Source of the DNA: Streptomyces sp. NBC_01549
GTDB taxonomy: Bacteria > Actinomycetota > Actinomycetes > Streptomycetales > Streptomycetaceae
NCBI RefSeq assembly: GCF_026339955.1
Contig: NZ_JAPEPW010000006.1
Coordinates: 1-64,000 of the forward strand
DNA: 64,000 nucleotides
Direction of reading: 5' to 3'
Of this stretch, positions 51,700 through 60,259 are shown one piece after another (positions within the stretch are counted from its first letter, which is position 1; the number at the start of each line of letters is the position of its first letter). Below the pieces are notes generated by a model that worked only from the letters and a program-made list of their open reading frames with translations, searched no databases and was not told the origin of the DNA. The position numbers were made by a program, and so were the translations under genes.

Positions 51700-51947
51700 T
51701 GTTCGGGCGTCGTCGCGGCTGCGACGAGGGGTTGGTAGTCGGCTCGGCGCAGCGGGCGGCTCGGGACTCGGAGATCGAGGTGCCCGTGCGCGACTTCGGA
51801 GTGCCCGCCGCGTTTTGGGAGCACGCGAGCCGCCACCGCGTACTCGCCGCCGCGGGCCTGACGGCATCGGACATCGCCCGCGAAGTCACTGGTACTTTCG
51901 CCCGACTCGCGCAGACCGACCAAACCGAAGCGCCGACCCTGCCCTGA
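51700..51947 (+). pseudogene. C-terminal fragment of 1-deoxy-D-xylulose-5-phosphate synthase
   Basis: GSAQRAARDSEIEVPVRDFG, VPAAFWEHASRHRVLAAAGL and TASDIAREVTGTFARLAQ match the last 70 residues of DXS (RDxGIPxxFLxHASRxEIL..GLT). The thiamine and catalytic domains are absent. It was probably left by a deletion in a second dxs gene or carried in by recombination. Confidence 0.7.
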
Positions 51948-52071
51948 ACACCTCTTTCATGGACCCCGTCCCGGTACTCGGGGTTCGCCTTGAGCGAGGG
52001 ATGGTCCGAGGTGTCGAAGCGCGCGAACGCGAGCCGGAACCTGTCAAAGCGATCAAGGCAGGTAGATCGTT

Positions 52072-53133
52072 CTAACGCTGTGCTGGGATCAGTGGGCCGT
52101 CTGGTGCCGGCTGGTTGATCCAGGCCGCTGCGGGGAGCTTGGGAGGCTCGGGTGGTTTGCGGACGAAGCGTTCGGGGTGCTTCGCGTAGACCGTCTGGAG
52201 GACGTCGGCACGCATCTCGCGGAGCTGCTCGGCGAGACCGAAGTGCACGTCGTAGGGCGTGTGCAGGCCGATCCCGGAGTGCCGATGCTCTTCGTTGTAC
52301 CAGGTGAAGAACTGGGTGCACCACGCCCGGGCGTCCTCGAGGGATCCGAAACGCTCGGGAAAGTCGTGCCGGTATTTCAGGGTCTTGTACTGGCTCTCGC
52401 TGTACGGGTTGTCGTTCGACGTCTTCGGCCGCGAATGCGACTTGGTGACGCCGAGATGGGCCATCATCTGGGCGACGTTCTGCGCGACCATCGGGGACCC
52501 GCGGTCCGAGTGGATCGTCAACTGCCCTGGTTCGATACCGTACTTGGCGATCGACTCGGACAGGAACCGCTCGGCGAGGTCCTTGTTCTCGTGGGCGGCG
52601 ATCATCCAGCCGACCGTGTAGCGGCTGAAGATGTCGATGATCGTGTAGAGGCAGTAGTAGACGCCCTTGACCGGCCCCTTCAGCTTCGTGATGTCCCAGC
52701 TCCATACCCGGTTCGGGCCCTCGGCGACCAGCTCGGGAACGGTCCGGGGCGGGTGGACGGCCTGGCGGCGGCGTTCACGGACCTCGCCATGCCGTCGCAG
52801 GAGCCGGTACATCGTCGACTCCGAGCACAGGTAGACACCCCGGTCCAGGAGCACCGCGTAGATCTCGGCGGGCGCCATGTCGGCGAACTCCAGGGAATGG
52901 AGCACGTCGAGGACCCGTATCTCCTCCTCGGGTGTGAGAGCGCGGGCGTGTCGGCGCCGTTCTGGCCGCGGCTTGGCCGGGGCGGGGCTTCGGCGGTGTT
53001 GGCGGTAGTAGGTGGCACGGCTCACGCCGAGAGCGGCGCATGCCTGGACGCGTCCGACCAGCCCGCTGAGCTCTTCAAGGGCCTGATTGCGGGCGGTGTT
53101 GAACGCCACGGCCGCGAGCTGGGCTTCGGTCAC
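52072..53133 (-). CDS. IS3-family transposase OrfB, copy 2
   Basis: A 353-residue OrfB that reads identically to copy 1 from GTG 53133: VTEAQLAAVAFNTARNQALE, TKLKGPVKGVYYCLYTIIDI, HSDRGSPMVAQNVAQMMAHL and NDNPYSESQYKT. The frame is intact, but fusion to OrfA is blocked by the one-base loss at the slippery site, so only separate OrfB could be made here. Confidence 0.9.
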   Translation of the reverse strand: MTEAQLAAVAFNTARNQALEELSGLVGRVQACAALGVSRATYYRQHRRSPAPAKPRPERRRHARALTPEEEIRVLDVLHSLEFADMAPAEIYAVLLDRGVYLCSESTMYRLLRRHGEVRERRRQAVHPPRTVPELVAEGPNRVWSWDITKLKGPVKGVYYCLYTIIDIFSRYTVGWMIAAHENKDLAERFLSESIAKYGIEPGQLTIHSDRGSPMVAQNVAQMMAHLGVTKSHSRPKTSNDNPYSESQYKTLKYRHDFPERFGSLEDARAWCTQFFTWYNEEHRHSGIGLHTPYDVHFGLAEQLREMRADVLQTVYAKHPERFVRKPPEPPKLPAAAWINQPAPDGPLIPAQR

Positions 53134-53542
53134 TGGTTCTTCTCGCCGTTCCGGGTCGGGGCGCTGTCCGTGGCGAACTGGTCGAGCAGCGCGGAGAGTT
53201 TTCCTGGACCTCGATGACGGTGCGGGCCTTCGCGAGGTCGGCTTCCAGGCGGGCTTTCTCCGCCTTGAGCTTCTCGATCTCCTTGTCCCTGGGGTCCGCC
53301 TTCGGCCGTCCGGCCGACGCGGCGAGCGCGTCCAGGGCACCCTTGTCCCGCTGTTGCCGCCACGTCGTGATCAGCGACGAATACAGGCCCTCCCGCCGCA
53401 GCAGAGCACCCTTGCCCTTCTTGTCCAACGTCTCGTACTCCGCGAGGATCCTCGCCTTGTACTCCGCGGTATACCGGCGCGGACCGGCCGAACGGGCTTC
53501 TACCTGCGGATCAGGGGTCCCGTGGTCATTCGTGCTGGCCAC
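53075..53542 (-). pseudogene. IS3-family OrfA, copy 2, frameshifted
   Basis: The HTH and coiled coil are as in copy 1 up to RTVIEVQ. Then GGGAAAA has become GGAAAA and the frame changes to ENSPRCSTSSPRTAPRPGTA, running to 53075 in a frame that is neither orfA nor orfB. The -1 path to OrfB is lost; a +1 shift would now be needed. Confidence 0.85.
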
Positions 53543-53623
53543 CCGGGCACTACTCCTTCTCCGCCCTCGACTCAATGAATCATCCAGTATGCCTGACTCG
53601 ATCTACTTTGACAGAGAGGGAGC

Positions 53624-53825
53624 GAGCCGGACGCTCCAGCGGCACCGCCAGTGGCGATCAGCCCTCAAAGTACTACGACCCAGGCGAGACGGCTGCTGCA
53701 GCTACGACTTCTTCGCCAAGTACCCCCACCGGCTGACCTGTGCACGCTGCCCGTTCCACGTTCCCACACAGTCCACTCGCTGCCGGCTGTTCGAAGTCAC
53801 GGAAGGAGGTGACCCAAAACGCTGA
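53624..53825 (+). pseudogene. Integrase C-terminal fragment
   Basis: RDGCCSYDFFAKYPHRLTCA, RCPFHVPTQSTRCRLFEV match the Cys-containing tail of a Streptomyces tyrosine-recombinase group (CxYDFFxxCPHRMxCARCxFY). The catalytic domain is missing; IS3 copy 2 lies directly before it. Confidence 0.6.
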
Positions 53826-53876
53826 CCACACAGCCCGTCCGCAACAAACGAGCCTCAGCAACGATGCCGCGGAGCC

Positions 53877-54629
53877 TCAGCTCAGGGCCGACTCGAAAAC
53901 GCCGCGATTGCCGACGGTGTGTGCGTGCTCTCGCCGGGACCAGGCGATGCGCTCGGCGACCTGTTCACGGCTGACTTCGACATCCCCCGGATCGGCCTGC
54001 ACTTCTGCCCAGAAGCGGGCGTTGCGGGACTGGCGCTCCAACATGGCATCCACCAGTACCTCCCGCTCCGGCCCGCCCAGGCCATAGGCATCGACGAGCA
54101 CACGCACCTGAGCGGCCTGGACCTCCACTGGCGGCGCCTCGGCCTTTGAGGAGACGCACCACACCCAGGCCATATACCCGAGATCCTCCAATGGACTGCC
54201 GGGCGCAGCGGTGTCGAAATCGATGAAGGCGACCGGGTGGCCGTCCTGAAAGACCGTGTTGTTCGGCCCCAAATCGTTGTGGCAGACGACCTGATGTCGC
54301 CCGGCGAGGAGGCTGCCCCGGGTGGCGTCGTGCATGTCCCGCACCAGAGCGCCGGCTGCGGCGACCTGCGTGTCGGTCCACTGTTGGAACCTTGGCGGCA
54401 CCCAGCCCGGCACATAACTGAAGATGTCCCCGCCCGTATCGTCCCGACCGAGACATCGCGGCGCACCAGTGAATCCCCGCTTCTCCAGCAAGCCCAGAAG
54501 GTCGGCGACGAACGGCGAGGCGGCAGAGGCCGGTCTTCGGACCGTGTCGGCGATGCGGACGACCTTCTTGGTGATGCGACCCCCAGGCAACGAGACGGCA
54601 TCGTCCGAGGCGTCTACCACTGCGCGCAC
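53877..54629 (-). CDS. APH-type phosphotransferase
   Basis: A 250-residue kinase-like protein of the aminoglycoside/homoserine kinase family: SLPGGRITKKVVRIADTVRR (ATP-binding strand and Lys), FVADLLGLLEKRGFTGAPRC, WTDTQVAAAGALVRDMHDAT, VVCHNDLGPNNTVFQDG (catalytic Asp and Asn) and VAFIDFDTAAPGSPLEDLGY (metal Asp). A GTG at 54629 or, with better spacing from GGAGG, one at 54620 starts it. It could phosphorylate an aminoglycoside, another antibiotic or a metabolite; sequence alone does not decide. The gene is complete and stands between transposon remnants. Confidence 0.85.
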   Translation of the reverse strand: MRAVVDASDDAVSLPGGRITKKVVRIADTVRRPASAASPFVADLLGLLEKRGFTGAPRCLGRDDTGGDIFSYVPGWVPPRFQQWTDTQVAAAGALVRDMHDATRGSLLAGRHQVVCHNDLGPNNTVFQDGHPVAFIDFDTAAPGSPLEDLGYMAWVWCVSSKAEAPPVEVQAAQVRVLVDAYGLGGPEREVLVDAMLERQSRNARFWAEVQADPGDVEVSREQVAERIAWSRREHAHTVGNRGVFESALS

Positions 54630-54761
54630 CCCCTCCTGAGCCGGGGCTCAACAAACCAACGGATGGCCAGGTCCACCGTCACCGCAGCTCACCAGTCAGA
54701 ACACCTGGCAGGCCAGTGGTAATCACGGAGTTGCGCGGCGCTGTGATCACCGGGAAAACCT

Positions 54762-54964
54762 GTGTCTGCTCTGTCATCATGGCTGAACGAATCGCTGTGG
54801 GACCGCTTTGCGGCGCTGCTGCCCGAGCGGTCGCGCTGGCCCGCGGATCGCCCCTGTGTGACCACACCATCAGCGCCCTACTGGACCGGATCGCCGTCGA
54901 CAGTTCCATCACCAAGGCACCCGGCTGCGGCGAGGTCACCGGACGATCCCCGGTCGACCCGTGA
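54762..54964 (+). pseudogene. IS5-family transposase remnant with internal deletion
   Basis: SWLNESLWDRFAALLPERSR (N-terminus) in one frame, then LLDRIAVDSSITKAPGCGEV and TGRSPVDP (first catalytic Asp region) in another. About 60 residues are missing between them and the rest is gone. Confidence 0.65.
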
Positions 54965-55001
54965 ACCATCCATCTTCCGGCGAAGGAGGCCCAGTTCGGG
55001 A

Positions 55002-55036
55002 AGGAGCGAGGTAGGTCGGTGAGGAGCGAGGTAGGT
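55002..55036. repeat. Two 15-bp direct repeats, 20-bp period
   Basis: AGGAGCGAGGTAGGT occurs at 55002-55016 and 55022-55036, 105 bases before the PhzF-like gene. Direct repeats at two helical turns are typical of regulator or sigma/activator sites. Confidence 0.7.
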
Positions 55037-55140
55037 ATGTATCGCTGTGCGGCTCCGCCGCGTGGGCCCGTCGCAAGCGCCCGTCCCCGCCTCCACCCGC
55101 GTCCGGGAATGGCCGGGGGCCACCCCACGTTGCCACGAGC

Positions 55141-56016
55141 ATGACGACGAATGCGCCCCGGCCCGAGGTACTGCGATACACCGCCTTCTCCAGCGCCCCC
55201 GACGGCGGAAACCCCGCCGGCGTTGTTCTGGACGCCACCACCCTGGACGACAGCGACATGCTGGCCATCGCCGCCGACCTCGGATACTCGGAGTCCGCGT
55301 TCCTGACCGCACCCCCGGAGGGTCTCGGCGGCCGGGAAGGGCGGGCATACACCATCCGCTACTTCAGTCCCAAGGCCGAGGTGCCGTTCTGCGGACACGC
55401 CACCGTCGCGACCGCCGTCGCGCTCGCCGAGCGGATAGGAACCGGAGAGTTGTTGTTCGCGACGCGCGCGGGCACCGTGCCGGTGGAGGTGGCCGAGGAA
55501 AGCGGGACTCTCCGGGCCACGCTCACCAGTGTCGAGCCGCACATCGAGGAGATCGCCGACGCCGACCTCGATGAGGCACTCGCCGCGCTCGGCTGGCCGG
55601 ACGCCGATCTCGACCCGGCCTTCCCGCCCCGTATCGCCTTCGCCGGAGCCCGCCATCTCGTTCTCGCGGCGGCGACGCGCGCTCGCCTCGCGGATCTCGC
55701 GTACGACTACGCGCGCCTCGAAGCCCTCATGCACCGCTTGGACCTGACCACGATCCAGTTGGTGTGGCGGGAGTCGGCCACCGTCTTTCATGTCCGTGAC
55801 CCCTTCCCCGTCGGCGGTGTCGTCGAGGACCCGGCGACCGGGGCCGCAGCCGCCGCGTTCGGTGCGTATGCGCGTGACCTCGGCCTGGTCCCCGAGGACG
55901 CCGTACTCACCCTGCATCAGGGCGAGGACCTGGGCCGCCCTGGCGAGCTCACGGTGGCGCTGCGCTCGGGTGACGCGCGCGTCCGTGTCAGCGGCGCAGG
56001 AACTCGCATCAGCTGA
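55141..56016 (+). CDS. PhzF-family isomerase
   Basis: A 291-residue two-domain (diaminopimelate epimerase-like) enzyme: LRYTAFSSAPDGGNPAGVVL, AADLGYSESAFLTAPPEG (the catalytic Glu region), YTIRYFSPKAEVPFCGHATV, ATAVALAERIG, and in the second half VRDPFPVGGVVEDPATGAAA with AAFGAYARDLGLV. The motifs PFCGHAT and DPATGAAA are diagnostic. PhzF isomerises 2,3-dihydro-3-hydroxyanthranilate in phenazine synthesis, but no other phz gene is nearby, so the substrate here is unknown. ATG 55141 has no strong ribosome binding site; direct repeats lie upstream. Confidence 0.9.
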   Translation: MTTNAPRPEVLRYTAFSSAPDGGNPAGVVLDATTLDDSDMLAIAADLGYSESAFLTAPPEGLGGREGRAYTIRYFSPKAEVPFCGHATVATAVALAERIGTGELLFATRAGTVPVEVAEESGTLRATLTSVEPHIEEIADADLDEALAALGWPDADLDPAFPPRIAFAGARHLVLAAATRARLADLAYDYARLEALMHRLDLTTIQLVWRESATVFHVRDPFPVGGVVEDPATGAAAAAFGAYARDLGLVPEDAVLTLHQGEDLGRPGELTVALRSGDARVRVSGAGTRIS

Positions 56017-56073
56017 AGCACCAGCCTGGATGGTGCTGCGAGGCCCGTGTTCGTCGCCAACTAAGTTTGTGTT

Positions 56074-56935
56074 TTAACCTCTGAGGCTGTCGCGCTCGAT
56101 GATGCTCTCGGGGCGTCTGATCGTTTTCCCGACGTCATAGCGGGCCGTGGGGCGGCGATTCTTGGATCCAAGTGGCCTTAGCCATGTCCAGCCGTCTCCG
56201 GCCTCAAGGGTGCGGATGTTCGGCCGGGTCCGGCCCAGGGTCTGCTTCATCAGCCGGAAGGTGCGTTCCAGGTCAAAGCGCCGCAGGAACCCCTGCCGAC
56301 CCACGTCGACGTCCTCGCCGCTCGGGCCGGTGGCCGACGACCACAGCCAGAGTGGCAGTGGGTCTCCGCCGCCGGGGAGGCGGTCGACTTGGAGGCGGTC
56401 GACTTGGAGGCGGTCAACGTGCCTTCGATGACCAGGAGTTAGCCGGCGTGGTCCATCCGCGCGGATCGGGTGGTCAGCCTCGGATGGATGCGGTCCCAGG
56501 CCATCGCGCGGGCGGTGCCGTACCGGTCGGTGACCTGCGTGCTCACCGCGGCCGGCTCGCCGCAGGTCTCCGGCTTGGCGAAGCGGAACTCCTTGCCGTG
56601 CTTCGGGGGCCGCCCGCCCCGCGGCGGGGAGATCCACGGCGCCGGGACCGCCTTGCGCATCACCCGGTTCGTACGCATCCGTCCGAGGACCTCCACCGGC
56701 AGCCCGGCCAGGAGGCGGGACATGCGCGGGACGTCGTAACCGGCGTCGAACACGACCAGGATGTCCCGGTCACCGAAGTGCCACCGGCCGGTGCTCGGCC
56801 ACCAGCGTCAGGTCCACCGGCGCCCTCACCGGCCCGTCCGTACACAGCAACGCATCCGTGAGGTCGAACAGTTCATCCCCGCGCGCGGTCAGACAGTCGA
56901 ATAGGTCGTCCCGGGAGCGTGACGCGCCCTTGGTC
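56074..56935 (-). pseudogene. IS701-like (NF041680-type) transposase with internal deletion
   Basis: Reading leftward: RDDLFDCLTARGDELFDLTD and ALLCTDGPVRAPVDLTLVAE (N-terminus), a break, then FDAGYDVPRMSRLLAGLPVE, VLGRMRTNRVMRKAVPAPWI and RYGTARAMAWDRIHPRLTTR. A further break leads to GGGDPLPLWLWSSATGPSGE and RRFDLERTFRLMKQTLGRTR. About 80 residues are lost before FDAGYD, and a 15-bp unit is repeated three times at 56376-56420. Inactive. Confidence 0.8.
56376..56420. repeat. 15-bp unit repeated three times in the transposase pseudogene
   Basis: GGAGGCGGTCGACTT occurs twice and a third time with changed last bases, giving VDRLQ repeats in the minus-strand reading where relatives have one copy. 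Confidence 0.85.
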
Positions 56936-57036
56936 GGAGCACATGATCAGACGAAGGCCGCCTCAGCGTCCGGCGAACACCCAGGTGAGCGGCCTGGTTC
57001 GAGGAACATTTCGACTCATCGATAGCCTGCGTCCCC

Positions 57037-57474
57037 ATGATGCGCGCTTGGATCTTGCCGATGCTGCTTGTGCTCTGCGGCTCAGCCGTCGCGACTGGGC
57101 TGATCTTCAAGGGGAGCCCCGGCACGGCCGCAGCACTCCTGCCGGCGTTCCTGGCGCTCGCCGGCGTGAACTCGCCCCTGATCTTCCCGAGGTCGATCGG
57201 TGCACGGGAGGCACAACGCCGCAGCGCGGTCGACGGCCGGCCGGTCGTCTTCTGGCGGCCGGGCTGCAAGTACTGCATGCGACTGCGCATCCGACTGGGC
57301 CGCAGGGCCCGCCAGTTGCTCTGGGTCAACATCTGGCGCGACCCGGCAGGAGCCGCAGCGGTGAGAGCAGCCAACGACGGCAACGAGACCGTGCCGACCG
57401 TCGTCGTGGCGGGCCAGCCACACACCAACCCCGATCCCGAATGGGTGCGCGAACAGCTCTCCCCCTCCGCGTGA
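57037..57474 (+). CDS. Membrane-anchored glutaredoxin/mycoredoxin-like protein
   Basis: A 145-residue protein. Two hydrophobic helices lie at the start (WILPMLLVLCGSAVATGLIF, GTAAALLPAFLALAGVN). A glutaredoxin fold follows from residue 65: RPVVFWRPGCKYCMRLRIRL with the redox CxxC (CKYC), QLLWVNIWRDPAGAAAVRAA and NETVPTVVVAGQPHTNPD with the cis-Pro TVP. It resembles actinobacterial mycoredoxins, which reduce mycothiol mixed disulfides. The Cys pair should face the cytosol if both helices span the membrane. ATG 57037 is used; no clear Shine-Dalgarno site. It is alone, before a convergent methyltransferase. Confidence 0.85.
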   Translation: MMRAWILPMLLVLCGSAVATGLIFKGSPGTAAALLPAFLALAGVNSPLIFPRSIGAREAQRRSAVDGRPVVFWRPGCKYCMRLRIRLGRRARQLLWVNIWRDPAGAAAVRAANDGNETVPTVVVAGQPHTNPDPEWVREQLSPSA

Positions 57475-57524
57475 TCAGGAACCGCGCTCTACCGGAGTGG
57501 CTCCCGCAGACCCAAGCGGACAGA

Positions 57525-58271
57525 TCAACGGGTAGTAACGGCCAAACTGACCACGTAGCGCTCCTCGACCGTCCGGTTCGGGAAGGCTTCAGTCAGGAGG
57601 TCGCGCTCAGCGGCAAGGAACGTCTCGGCGGCGTCTTTGCCGAGGACGAGGAAGTCGGAGTAGCTGGCGAGATTCGCGAGATGCGTTTCGAGTGGGACGC
57701 TCCTCGTCCACGACACCTGCCGGGTGACAAAGCTCAGTTCGGGCGGCAGGTGGCGGAATCGGGCCATGGGGTCGGGTTCGCTGTCCTCGGCGCCGAAGAG
57801 GTGGCGCAGGCGGGCGTCCTGGGCGGCTATCCAGCCGACAGCGCTGTCCGAGTCGTTCCACCACAGGGCGAGTGCACCGCCGGGGTGCAGTACTCGGAGG
57901 GCTTCCGGGACGGACTTGTGCGGGTCGGTCCAGTGCCAGGCCTGGGCATAGGTGAGGACGTCGATGGAATCGGAGGCTAGTGGCAGGTTGTTTCCGTCAC
58001 CGAGCACGACGGGGACGTCGGGCAGTCTGAGGCGGAACTGCGATGCCATTCCGGAGCCGGGCTCGACCGCGATGACGCGCGCACCGCGGGCGTGCAGGAG
58101 GGCGGTCGCCAGTCCCGTACCGGCGCCGATGTCCGCGACGCGGGCGCCCATTAAGGGACGGTCGGCGAGTTCCTCGACCGCATCGAGCAGGGCGGGCGGA
58201 TACGAAGGACGGTTCGCTGCATAGCTGGCGGCGGCCTTGTCGAAGGAACGGGCCTGCGAAGTGATCGTCAT
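57525..58271 (-). CDS. Class I SAM-dependent methyltransferase
   Basis: A 248-residue methyltransferase: SFDKAAASYAANRPSYPPAL, GARVADIGAGTGLATALLHA (motif I), VIAVEPGSGMASQFR (acidic end of strand 2), VLGDGNNLPLASDSIDVLTY (motif II), HWTDPHKSVPEALRVLHPGG (motif III). It belongs to the Methyltransf_11 type, with a C-terminal substrate-facing region (YSDFLVLGKDAAETFLAAER). ATG 58271 has GAGGATGG upstream; the open frame to 58454 is longer but not homologous. No neighbour suggests the acceptor. Confidence 0.88.
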   Translation of the reverse strand: MTITSQARSFDKAAASYAANRPSYPPALLDAVEELADRPLMGARVADIGAGTGLATALLHARGARVIAVEPGSGMASQFRLRLPDVPVVLGDGNNLPLASDSIDVLTYAQAWHWTDPHKSVPEALRVLHPGGALALWWNDSDSAVGWIAAQDARLRHLFGAEDSEPDPMARFRHLPPELSFVTRQVSWTRSVPLETHLANLASYSDFLVLGKDAAETFLAAERDLLTEAFPNRTVEERYVVSLAVTTR

Positions 58272-58511
58272 TCGACCATCCTCGGCGGTCCGAAGGGCCT
58301 GGCACAGTACTTTGACGCCGTCTCCCCGCCACGGCATCACAGGGCGCCGGGGTGTGCGCTCCGGCAGGCGGCCGGATCGTACCGGATGGTGCCAAGCAAC
58401 GGGGATTCGCCGCGAGTTGACGGCATTGATTGTGTCGGCGGGAAGCAGCAACACGTGCCGGACTGCGAATCTCGGATGCGGTGCGGCACGGTCCGTGGTG
58501 GGATGCGCCGC

Positions 58512-59358
58512 ATGAGTGACTCGCTGCGTGACCGTATCGAGCAGTACTACTCCACTGTGCCGTTGCTGTTCTCTGACGCCGAGGAGTTCGGTTCGTTACG
58601 GCTGTTCGTGCGAAGGAAACCAGGTGCCCCGTATTACGGCGGCCCCAGCCATGCTCAACCCATCGCGCACGGTTCCGCGGCCATCACCGCTGCTGACATC
58701 GCGCGAGTGCGGGCCCGGCAGCGCGAACTCGGTGTGTCAGAGGCTTTCGAGTGGCTGGCCGAGGCGGCGCCGACGCTGCGTGCCTGCATCGAGGCGGCCG
58801 ATCTGCCAGTGGCGGAACGCCCGCTGATGGCTCTGCATCCGCACTGCCCGGTTGGCCTGCAGCCGTTGCCCGGGAGCGTGACGCTTCGTGTGCTGACGGC
58901 CGATGACCCAGCGCTACCCGCAGCGCTCGCTCTGCCTCGCCTGGCCTTCGCCGAGGAGGGCACTGAGGTGGGCTCGGCAGGTCGCAAGGAGCTGTCGGTG
59001 GTGGCCGAGGAGCTGGCCCAGGACGGCACGGTGGCAACGATACGCCCCGCGATCCGTGCTGGGCACAAAACGCTCATCGCTGCCCTCGCCTCGGATGACA
59101 CCCCCCCTGGCCGTCGGCCATTACCACCCGGCGAACGGCACGACCGAGATCGGCGGCATTGGCACCCTTCCCGTCGCCCGTCGCCAGGGCCTGGCCGCCG
59201 CCGTCACGGCGGCCTTGGTCAGCCATGCTCGCAACCACGGGGTGAGCACCGTCTTCCTTGCCTATGCAGAGGACGCCGTCGCTCACATCTACTCACGCTT
59301 GGGCTTTCGCCCTGCCGACAGCACCCTTCTGATCGCCAACCAACCCGCGCGATCTTAG
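58512..59358 (+). pseudogene. GNAT acetyltransferase, frameshifted in a C run
   Basis: Frame 1 from ATG 58512: DSLRDRIEQYYSTVPLLFSD, SLRLFVRRKPGAPYYGGPSH, VTLRVLTADDPALPAALALP and TLIAALASDD. After a run of seven C at about 59100-59106 the sense continues in another frame: LAVGHYHPANGTTEIGGIGT, LPVARRQGLAAAVTAALVSH (acetyl-CoA site) and AYAEDAVAHIYSRLGFRPAD. One added or two deleted C would restore a full protein of about 280 residues, so slippage, phase variation or a base-calling error are all possible. Confidence 0.8.
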
Positions 59359-59398
59359 GTCCGCATGCAGGCAAAGAAGATGCTTCGGGAAGAGCGTC

Positions 59399-59716
59399 GA
59401 CTCTCCGGAGAGTGTCCAGGAGAAGGTGGAGGCGATCCACGGTCTGGCCGCAGACGACACGGTCGCGGCGGTGGTGACCACCGACTTCCTGCGTCGGCCC
59501 GCGGTCGCTGCGAAAGCCATGGCCGATGACATCACCCGGCACGCCGTTAATGAGGTGCAGTTCGACCGGTTCCGCCAACTGGCCGAAATCGACAACGCCG
59601 TCACCCGCGGCGAGCTCGACCTCGACAAGCAGCTGGAGAAGCTACTGAAGGGATCGGGTGAGGAGGCGATGGGGGCGATCGAGTCCACCCTTCAGCTCCT
59701 GGCCAACCTGGAGTGA
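59399..59716 (+). pseudogene. DUF6192-family fragment
   Basis: SPESVQEKVEAIHGLAADDT, VAAVVTTDFLRRPAVAAKAM and ADDITRHAVNEVQFDRFRQL match the central part of DUF6192 proteins, which in full carry an N-terminal region not found here. The last 45 residues are acidic and coiled. No start codon upstream in frame with a binding site. Confidence 0.55.
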
Positions 59717-59992
59717 ACCGGAGCTCAAGACGCAACGGGCGGCGATCGCCCCGCAGTTGGCTCCACCCACCGGTCGCGGCCCGGCACCGTCATGCTGCTG
59801 CCTCGCTACCACCACCCCTCCGACACCCGCAACCAAGCGGATCCTTGACCAGCTCCGCCGACGGCTGCGGCTGCGCCGACGGCGCTGCCCTCAGCTGCCT
59901 CGACCGCAGCGCGGGCGATCTCGGCAGCACCTCTTGCGGTTCTTCAACCAGGTCGTGATCCGTCGGACGCCCGCCCAACGGATGGCTGCAGG

Positions 59993-60259
59993 CTACTGCG
60001 GGGCCCGGCGGCACGCCTCGATCGCGACGGCCCCCGGCACGTCGGCCCGGGTCAGATCGCCGACGCAACCGCTCTGGTCGCCCACCAGGCCGACGTAACA
60101 ACCCATCCGGACGGCGTCCGTGACGTCGGTGCCCTGGTCCTGGACATGATCCTGGCAGGCCGAGAGGTCCGCGTGGGCCGCTGGAGCGGCGATGACGGTG
60201 CCGCCCAGGGCGAGGGCCAGGCCGGCGAGAACACTGGGAATACAAGCCGAACGATGCAT
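59993..60259 (-). CDS. Small secreted Cys-containing protein
   Basis: An 88-residue protein with a typical Sec signal: HRSACIPSVLAGLALALGGT then VIAAPAAHA, cut before DLSACQ. The mature part of about 58 residues has four Cys (SACQDHV, RMGCYVGLV, QSGCVGDL, IEACRRAP) that could form two disulfides. ATG 60259. Similar small secreted proteins are common in Streptomyces without known roles. Confidence 0.72.
   Translation of the reverse strand: MHRSACIPSVLAGLALALGGTVIAAPAAHADLSACQDHVQDQGTDVTDAVRMGCYVGLVGDQSGCVGDLTRADVPGAVAIEACRRAPQ

Larger units (their letters stand above)
52035..53620 (-). mobile_element. IS3-family element, copy 2 (one base shorter)
   Basis: Same element as 17311-18897, with identical ends as far as read and target duplication AGC at 52032-52034 and 53621-53623. 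Length 1586 against 1587 bp. The missing base is one C of the run at 53203-53204 on the plus strand, inside the frameshift heptamer. Both copies have the same orientation. Confidence 0.9.

Noticed and set aside
51446..52705. 419-codon minus-strand open frame across the left IS3 border
   Set aside because: Mostly an alternative frame of orfB running out of the element; joins unrelated flanking sequence.
55141..56016. Phenazine biosynthetic cluster
   Set aside because: PhzF is alone; no PhzA/B/D/E/G-type gene is present in the window.
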